DNA from: Cristatella mucedo
Taxonomy: Eukaryota; Bryozoa; Phylactolaemata; Cristatellidae
Assembly: GCA_009760855.2 (NCBI GenBank)
Contig: WPIO01000350.1
Coordinates: forward strand, 2,501 to 66,500
DNA length: 64,000 nt
Direction: 5' to 3'
The position numbers and the translations under genes were made by a program. How positions within the stretch are numbered: position 1 is the stretch's first letter; the number at the start of each line of letters is the position of its first letter. Under the pieces are notes generated by a model. It saw only the letters and a list, made by a program, of their open reading frames with translations. It did not search any database and was not told where the DNA came from. Of the stretch, positions 61,913-64,000 are shown one piece after another.

Positions 61913-64000
61913 ATTTATAAATCCCCCAAGTCCGTCTGTGCTTCACTGGCTCCATGTCAAGCATGCAATCAATTTCGAGATTCTCAGTCTGGCTTACATG
62001 TATCTTTGCTTGCTAACACCCGCCTACCTATCACATTCCGTGCTCCTCCGTCAAGCACTCACACGACCCTCTCTTTACCTTCAAGTCATTTCGCCGACCC
62101 TCGCACTATATCGCAATCTTTTGACGACGAACCTAAAGCTCGTATGCAGCAAAAGTGTGAAACTTGCCGTTATCTGATTAAGTAACTGCAATGACCTATA
62201 ACCACATGATCGTGTACACTTCTATTGCAACACGTGCAACGTGACTGATAAGAGATTGAGTTCTGTGAGGGCGCTATTCGAAAGCATTTTTATTTTTTGT
62301 AATAATATTGTAAATGACCTTGCATCCTTCAAGTCGATGCTACAGATTTATTTGTTCCGGTCAGGCTTCCCCTTCCCCAAAATCCACTGACCCTATGCAG
62401 CAATTGATTCTCTCGATGCCAGATGTAAAGCACATTGTTATAGTCTAATATCATTTTAATTATTAGTGTGTCGTAAAAGTAGACACATTTATTTCAGGGC
62501 TCAGGAGCCTCATGAATTGGCTGCCCCAGCAGCCATAGCAAATATATCTCCGAAGCCCGTGGTATTTGACCAGGAGTAACACTTCACTATCCAATTCGTG
62601 GGTTCGAGTCATGTATCAGGCAGTGTAAGTTACTAAGGCTGTTCTTCTTTGTCTGGTACTTTAATGTGGCTATTTAATCAGATGACCTCTGCTTCCATGG
62701 TACTCTCAAATTGAAAAGATTAGGTGCTAGCTTCGACCAAGGTCGTGGTGAAGGTATTCGATGACTGAAGCCTTTGTCTCGAGCCCCTACCCAAATGGGA
62801 AGCGTCAGCATAGAGATTAAGTCATGCTGGGGTCAACTTTTTTGGTGAGACTTACATAGTGTAAAGTCAATCTAAGTGGTGAAAAAAGCCACAGGCATGC
62901 TCCACAGTTTCCGGTATGAATTGCCGATGGGTTGCCACAATACATCGTGCAAGAGTATTGAGGACATGCGTGTAGGCACCATCTACCTAATGCATTTACC
63001 TGTAAACTCGAAAGAGGATTTTGAAGTCGATTCGATTCTTAATTGGTAGCCAGTGACGCGCATAAAATAATGTAATGTATATCCGTCTGTAACTTCACAA
63101 AGGCTATGTGGGTGTTGAACAGAAGTCTTTGTACTGTGGACTTACAGCCTAACAGGCTTTCGGTATGCATTATGTAGTAAACAGACTTCCTCACATGCCG
63201 GAAAAAGCCAGTAAGAAGCCTAGAAGAACATGGAGAGCACCGAAGGTGGTGAGTAGCATGGAAGTAGCAGCACAGGATTGCCGGACATGATGTTCTGTCG
63301 TTGATTTTGCATAATGTCGTGGGCGGCCCAGCTGCTGAATCTTGCACCAGATGTGCCGTGCTGGTTTGGTTCAGCAGCAAAATATGCTCGCCCCGACCAA
63401 GGTTGGGCTAAGCTCGTGGGTTCGACCCCCGAGGCATATGTGAAGCGCCCGAATGGAGATAAGGTTCTCGTATTGTGCTATATAAATGAATTGCATACAT
63501 ACACCTATATAGATGTGGGCGATTAGGGGTAGAGACTTAAACTTCAGAATAAAGAATGAAATTGCAGCTATCCAGATGCAATGTCACAGACGCCTTAACC
63601 ACTCTTGCTGACTTACTCGTGTCTTTGGCAGTGCTCATCAGCTTAAAACACGCCGACTTGACCATCGAAGAAATGTGCTCATTCAACGACTAGTCCGTCT
63701 GGAACAGCAAGCCTGGATTTTGGGTTGATATCACGTGGTATATTGATATCTTCATAAGCACTTTCAACGACTTCTCATACTTATAGTTATATAACATTGC
63801 TAAAAGTGTCATTGAAAAACTAGCCTGTTTCATCGAATCTAGATTGCTATAAAAGACTCTCATTCCTTGTCTTTTTATCCGTGTATTGAGAAGCTTACAT
63901 CTAGTGCAAACACTTGCTGCTTGACGTGTCAGTTGCCAACGTTTATTTGCCACATTACATCCTTATCTCATATACTCGGGCTTTAGATCAAGCACTGCAT
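61805..64000 (-). repeat. long inverted repeat, right arm (continues past window)
   Basis: Reverse complement of 49,767-51,925, matching to the last base of the window, so the true arm is longer. It contains in order: a LINE C-terminal trace with tail AGAGATTGAGTTCTGTGAGG (61,940-62,300), SINE remnants with a B box GTGGGTTCGAGTCATG (about 62,598), a worn SINE-2 (62,715-62,835), an antisense LINE family B end (63,065-63,288), a sense SINE-2 (63,355-63,492) and the mirrored 87-codon frame (63,690-63,953). Confidence 0.95.
63355..63492 (+). mobile_element. SINE-2, sense copy in right arm
   Basis: GTGCTGGTTTGGTTCAGCAG, GACCAAGGTTGGGCTAAGC, B box in CTCGTGGGTTCGACCCCC, GAGGCATATGTGAAGCGCCC and GTGCTATATAAATGAATT. 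It is the mirror of 50,275-50,412 and has the best-preserved B box of this SINE family. Confidence 0.88.

Overview
This window is nuclear DNA of an invertebrate animal, most plausibly a marine one. Features that could be read off are exon-intron genes with GT-AG introns (several only about 48-100 nt long), very long dinucleotide microsatellites, tRNA-derived SINEs, and many decayed non-LTR retrotransposons encoding a CR1/L2-type reverse transcriptase. The short introns and animal-type MBD domain would suit a sponge or another compact-intron invertebrate, but the species cannot be fixed from sequence alone. No bacterial operons, rRNA genes or CRISPR arrays were seen. Most long open frames here are artefacts of GA, CA and AT repeats.

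Layout. 1-18 kb: retroelement remnants, an unclassified repeat family in inverted orientation (3.4-4.3 and 11.6-12.5 kb), microsatellites, and copy A of a 5-kb direct duplication (about 4.36-9.31 kb). 18.4-21.4 kb: short host exons of at least three genes (terminal exons on the minus strand at 18.4-18.7 and 21.1-21.4 kb, a possible first exon on the plus strand at 19.6 kb). 21.7-26.5 kb: copy B of the duplication, including a 268-bp pure GA tract. 26.5-29 kb: a 24-bp tandem repeat and a worn LINE. 29.3-39.6 kb: two adjacent minus-strand host genes. One has a methyl-CpG-binding domain (MBD) reconstructed over six phase-consistent exons, with a 2.3-kb antisense LINE in an intron. The other is an unrecognised gene of at least eight exons, two of them 17 and 22 nt. 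39.6-49.7 kb: SINEs, LINE fragments (the best preserved at 46.7-48.05 kb) and microsatellites.

49.77-64.0 kb is the most unusual part. Two nearly identical arms of at least 2.15 kb lie in inverted orientation (49,767-51,925 and 61,805-64,000, the second running off the window). They enclose about 9.9 kb holding a LINE fragment, a 2-kb degenerate array built on GCAGCTCG, a 240-bp-period satellite, and a 3.4-kb AT-rich island (58.2-61.6 kb). The island has closely packed, intronless, decayed reading frames on both strands that converge tail to tail. Its genes could not be named; it looks like the remains of a compact virus-like or Polinton-like element, but no hallmark gene was recognised.

Two LINE families account for much of the repeat load. 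Family A (CR1/L2-like RT) ends in a tail ending AGGGCGCTTTATCAAGTGC followed by ATT repeats, and a SINE family carries a related tail. Family B is a second non-LTR family with a separate 3' end present in about ten copies.
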